The notes beneath the pieces are model-generated. The model was not told the origin of the DNA. It made no database searches and saw only the letters and a program-made list of their open reading frames with translations. 64,000 nucleotides of DNA, from NCBI RefSeq assembly GCF_030014955.1, contig NZ_JAGRPV010000001.1, positions 1,054,001 to 1,118,000 on the forward strand. Reading direction: 5' to 3'. Of this stretch, positions 62,630-64,000 are shown one piece after another. Origin of the DNA: Cohnella hashimotonis. GTDB taxonomy: Bacteria; Bacillota; Bacilli; Paenibacillales; Paenibacillaceae. Position numbers and translations under genes: made by a program. How positions within the stretch are numbered: position 1 is the first letter of the stretch; every line of letters starts with the position of its first letter.

Positions 62630-63428
62630 CTTCTGGAATCTCGTGCAAAACGAAAATATGAAAATTTATCGCCGGGTCAGCACGTGGATCATGCTGGGCA
62701 TTACGGTCCTTATCCCGCTGTTGTTCACGGTTGCGCTGGCCCTGCTCGCCGATGAAGAAAATGCGAACAACTGGGAAGCGATGATGCTCGAATCCCAGAT
62801 TTTGTTCCTTCTGATCACGATTTTTGCGGTCGTCAAGTCTTCGGAGACCGTCGCGGGCGAGTTCTCCCGCGGCACGATCAAGCTGCTGCTGATTCGTCCG
62901 TGGAGCCGCTCGTCGATCCTGCTGTCGAAGTTCATCTCGATCGTTCTGTTCGCGCTGCTGTTCACCGTCGTCGGCTTTGCGGTAACCTGGCTGGGCAACG
63001 TCATCGCCTTCGGCTATACGGCGAATCCGGCCAACCTGATCTCCGAACAGTCGCCGCTCGCGGGCAGCTCGCCCTGGGCATACGCGCTTCGGTATTATCT
63101 CGATGAATTCATTACGCTGATCGTGGTCGTCACCTTCGGCTTCATGCTGTCCTCCGCATTCCGCAGCAGCGGCCTCGCGATCGGACTGTCGCTGTTCCTG
63201 CTGTTCTCCGGGAGCATGATCTCGGGACTGCTGGCGCTGACGGACAAGGCATGGGTTAAATACGTGCTGTTCCCGCATCTCGGGCTGTCCACTTACGTGA
63301 ACGGCGGCACCCCGGTACCCGATCATCCGACGACCTATGCGTTCTCGCTGGGCGTACTGGCGGTTTACTTCGTCATTTTTAACGTGATCTCCTGGACGGT
63401 GTTCACCAAGCGCGACGTATCGGCCTGA
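62622..63428 (+). CDS. ABC-2 transporter permease
   Basis: A 268-residue membrane protein with six hydrophobic segments. The VAGEFSRGTIKLLLIRPWSRS block is the hallmark of ABC-2 permeases that move NatB-like or antibiotic substrates. The TTG start at 62622 overlaps the ATPase stop and has GGGGGTGA upstream; a GTG nine bases earlier is an alternative. The substrate is unknown. Confidence 0.9.
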   Translation: MASFWNLVQNENMKIYRRVSTWIMLGITVLIPLLFTVALALLADEENANNWEAMMLESQILFLLITIFAVVKSSETVAGEFSRGTIKLLLIRPWSRSSILLSKFISIVLFALLFTVVGFAVTWLGNVIAFGYTANPANLISEQSPLAGSSPWAYALRYYLDEFITLIVVVTFGFMLSSAFRSSGLAIGLSLFLLFSGSMISGLLALTDKAWVKYVLFPHLGLSTYVNGGTPVPDHPTTYAFSLGVLAVYFVIFNVISWTVFTKRDVSA

Positions 63429-63470
63429 CAAGGCTCGGTCCGGTTTCGCATTAACGGTATTCGAGCGCGA

Positions 63471-63511
63471 TAGCGCGGTCTCTGCGATTGCTGCGGAGGC
63501 CGCGCTTTTTT
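63471..63511 (+). terminator. rho-independent terminator of the ABC pair
   Basis: AGCGCGG (63472-63478) pairs with CCGCGCT (63500-63506), with inner pairing and a T6 run. Confidence 0.85.
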
Positions 63512-63620
63512 GTGTTGCATTCGCATAATTAATCCCGTGATAACACGGCAGAAATACCCGGTTAATAGTAGGCATTTAATGTGAAATGGCATACGACTAT
63601 CTCCACATTGAGGTGTACAT

Positions 63621-64000
63621 ATGATCAGAAGAACGTTCAGTAAAATCGTTTCCGCGCTAATCGCCGTGGAGATGGTGTTCGGCTTAATGTTTGCAGGGGG
63701 GCCGGCCTTCGCGGCTGCGACAACACCGGGTACGCCGTACAAGGCGGACGGAAGTTATGACGTAACCGTCCCGCACGTCTTCGTCAATCAGGTATTCGGC
63801 AGCGGACTGTCGAGCGCGACGGGCACGTTCGTTTCAAACGGGTTTATCGAGCTCTATAATCCGACGAGCGGCGATGTGGACCTCGGCGGCTGGTCGCTGC
63901 AATATGCGGATTGCGCCAAGCCGACGGACGTCTGCAAAACCACCGGAGCAAGCGGCGCGTGGGACAAGCTCGATCTTCAGGGGACGATCAAAGCGCATTC
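63621..64000 (+). CDS. secreted lamin-tail-domain protein (3' end outside window)
   Basis: The first 126 residues of an exported protein that runs off the window. A signal peptide (MIRRTFSKIVSALIAVEMVF start, cleavage near AFAAA, residue 32) precedes a lamin tail domain (HVFVNQVFGSG, GFIELYNPTSGDVDLGGWSLQY). In bacteria such domains occur in large surface proteins or nucleases and phosphatases. The ATG has GAGGTG upstream. Confidence 0.85.
   Translation, partial: MIRRTFSKIVSALIAVEMVFGLMFAGGPAFAAATTPGTPYKADGSYDVTVPHVFVNQVFGSGLSSATGTFVSNGFIELYNPTSGDVDLGGWSLQYADCAKPTDVCKTTGASGAWDKLDLQGTIKAH

Overview
The window looks like a chromosomal segment of a GC-rich Bacillota, most likely a member of the Paenibacillaceae (Cohnella/Paenibacillus type). 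The reasons are strong AGGAGG-type ribosome binding sites, TTG/GTG starts, a KapB-family protein, sugar ABC importers without a local ATPase, a paeninodin-type lasso peptide locus and a Bacillus-style exopolysaccharide operon. No rRNA, tRNA or CRISPR array was seen.

Region 1 (1-5.6 kb) is a carbohydrate uptake and degradation operon: two permeases, a binding lipoprotein, an (alpha/alpha)6-barrel hydrolase and a GH43 enzyme. It has a near-consensus cre site and an internal hairpin after the binding-protein gene. Region 2 (5.6-8.1 kb, minus strand) is a compact RiPP locus: a 76-residue precursor with a repeated SPxLLxMKIHE block, a strong hairpin, an alpha-ketoglutarate/HExxH-type peptide hydroxylase and an MFS exporter. 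This is the best candidate for an undescribed system. Region 3 (8.4-25.5 kb) is mostly housekeeping and surface genes: SH3-NlpC/P60 hydrolase, diacylglycerol glycosyltransferase-like protein, KapB, TetR plus YhgE/Pip, an intact IS3-family element next to a 20-bp tandem repeat array, an eight-repeat Ig-like surface protein, an SGNH hydrolase and the large subunit of glutamate synthase.

Region 4 (25.9-39.4 kb) holds an Xre-like repressor, a pectin-lyase-fold protein and a membrane-anchored glycoside hydrolase on the minus strand. Divergent from them is a lasso peptide operon: cyclase, precursor, HPr-kinase-like tailoring kinase, RRE protein, leader peptidase, nucleotidyltransferase and ABC exporter. 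Region 5 (39.7-60.4 kb) is a long exopolysaccharide operon: Wzz and BY-kinase pair, structured RNA gap, GalU, priming transferase, UDP-glucose dehydrogenase, many glycosyltransferases, polymerase, flippase, two acetyltransferases, GDP-mannose synthesis, VanZ and PilZ. Region 6 (60.4-64 kb) has a Cys-rich small protein, a P-loop kinase, an ABC transporter pair and the start of a secreted lamin-tail protein.

A 15-bp palindrome, GATACANNNTGTATC, occurs at the promoters of the lasso operon, the divergent hydrolase unit, the exopolysaccharide operon and the Cys-rich gene, with degenerate copies upstream of the Xre-like gene. In two promoters it sits in the -35/-10 spacer or at the expected transcription start. 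The simplest reading is one local repressor controlling lasso peptide, matrix polysaccharide and matrix-degrading enzymes together.
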